From Anaerolineales bacterium (GTDB taxonomy: Bacteria > Chloroflexota > Anaerolineae > Anaerolineales > E44-bin32): a stretch of 5,265 nt of DNA. The DNA lies in contig JAUWFP010000169.1 of the NCBI GenBank assembly GCA_030606845.1, positions 1 through 5,265 of the forward strand, given 5' to 3'. Of the stretch, positions 5,006-5,265 are shown one piece after another; within the stretch, counting starts at the first letter, position 1, and every line of letters starts with the position of its first letter. The translations under genes were made by a program, and so were the position numbers. The notes below the pieces were generated by a model. That model saw nothing but the letters and a program-made list of their open reading frames with translations, made no database searches and was not told where the DNA came from.

Positions 5006-5265
5006 TTACGCTAGGTCCTCCCCAGGATCGCCTTCCCAAGCACACTTATTTTCACACTTCAGCGAGTCATCTTCCTCAATTTCTATCCACCAATCCGGAT
5101 ATATCATCAGTTTTCCATGCCAATCAGACTTATAAACCTCAATATTCCCACCCTTGACGATGTACTTAACCACATAGCTAATTGTCTTAACCCTGTTTTG
5201 AATAATGCTTGTATGAGCAAATCCTGCCCAGTCATTCCACGTATCGTGTATCAATTGAAACTTTA
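5006..5265 (-). CDS. Probable rolling-circle replication initiator (Rep), C-terminal part
   Basis: The frame is open from the right window edge to the TAA at 5006-5008, so this is the last 85 residues of a longer protein; the TTG at 5252-5254 need not be its start. The visible part contains WNDWAGFAH followed by ISYVVKYIVKGG. That agrees with the end of the HUH endonuclease domain of rolling-circle Reps, where a W-x-x-G-F stretch precedes the catalytic tyrosine helix. The two tyrosines (codons 5174-5176 and 5162-5164) have the YxxKYxxK arrangement of superfamily I two-tyrosine Reps such as phiX174 gpA (YVAKYVNK). About 50 acidic, Trp-rich residues follow, with no room for a helicase domain. 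The HUH (HxH) motif would lie upstream, outside the window. It is read toward int, 171 nt away. The Rep identity is inferred from one motif and its context. Confidence 0.6.
   Translation of the reverse strand, partial: KFQLIHDTWNDWAGFAHTSIIQNRVKTISYVVKYIVKGGNIEVYKSDWHGKLMIYPDWWIEIEEDDSLKCENKCAWEGDPGEDLA

Larger units (their letters stand above)
3840..5265. mobile_element. Left end of an integrated element at tRNA-Lys (partial)
   Basis: The stretch after the tRNA holds a complete tyrosine recombinase, tandem repeats, a strong hairpin and part of a probable rolling-circle Rep gene. It is visibly more A+T-rich than lysS. This combination fits an integrative plasmid or integrated small ssDNA-phage-like replicon. 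The right end lies beyond the window. The left boundary is inferred from the tRNA position, not from a visible direct repeat. Confidence 0.6.

Noticed and set aside
1..5265. CRISPR array, toxin-antitoxin pair or defence system
   Set aside because: No regularly spaced repeats with unique spacers; the only tandem repeat has two copies without spacer, and no toxin, nuclease or effector motifs are seen apart from int and the Rep fragment.

Overview
The window looks like ordinary bacterial chromosome with the left end of an integrated mobile element at its right side. The host portion (about 281-3448) carries lysS, greA and a PIG-L/LmbE-type deacetylase gene, all on the minus strand. The flavour of LysRS (RISFELYLKRLLVGG, FRNEGVSFKHNPEFT) and of GreA (GDELIDNAEYEAAKNEQ) reminds me of Chloroflexota. 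That assignment is from memory of the families, not from a search, and is moderate at best. Hand counts on a few 60-base lines give about 52-62% G+C in lysS against about 40-48% in the integrase gene, which suggests different origins.

Layout. 1-102: on the minus strand, a short stretch resembling the 5' end of a group II intron, cut by the window edge. 103-280: a cluster of hairpins downstream of lysS, including a near-perfect 33-nt palindrome. 281-1828: lysS. 1829-1964: leader with a terminator-like hairpin and a small dyad. 1965-2435: greA. 2488-2511: an intrinsic terminator that closes the transcript of the next gene upstream. 2681-3448: the PIG-L family gene, with a TATAAT box only 7 nt before its ATG. 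3449-3726: no gene seen. 3727-3888: tRNA-Lys(UUU) with a good promoter and its own terminator, on the plus strand. 3932-4834: a complete tyrosine recombinase pointing at the tRNA 3' end. 4835-5005: two exact 22-bp tandem repeats, a promoter candidate and a strong hairpin. 5006-5265: the C-terminal part of a protein carrying the pattern YVVKYIVK, which fits the two-tyrosine motif of rolling-circle (HUH) replication initiators.

How it fits together. greA and lysS form a housekeeping pair (transcript-cleavage factor and lysyl-tRNA synthetase) read in the same direction, with a partial terminator between them. The tRNA-Lys gene is the likely attachment site of an element that starts just after its 3' end and runs off the right edge. 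The neighbouring recombinase and probable rolling-circle Rep suggest an integrated plasmid or small ssDNA-phage-like replicon. This pairing is the most interesting thing in the window. The other end of the element (attR) and the HUH motif of Rep must lie outside the window, so the interpretation is open to direct test.
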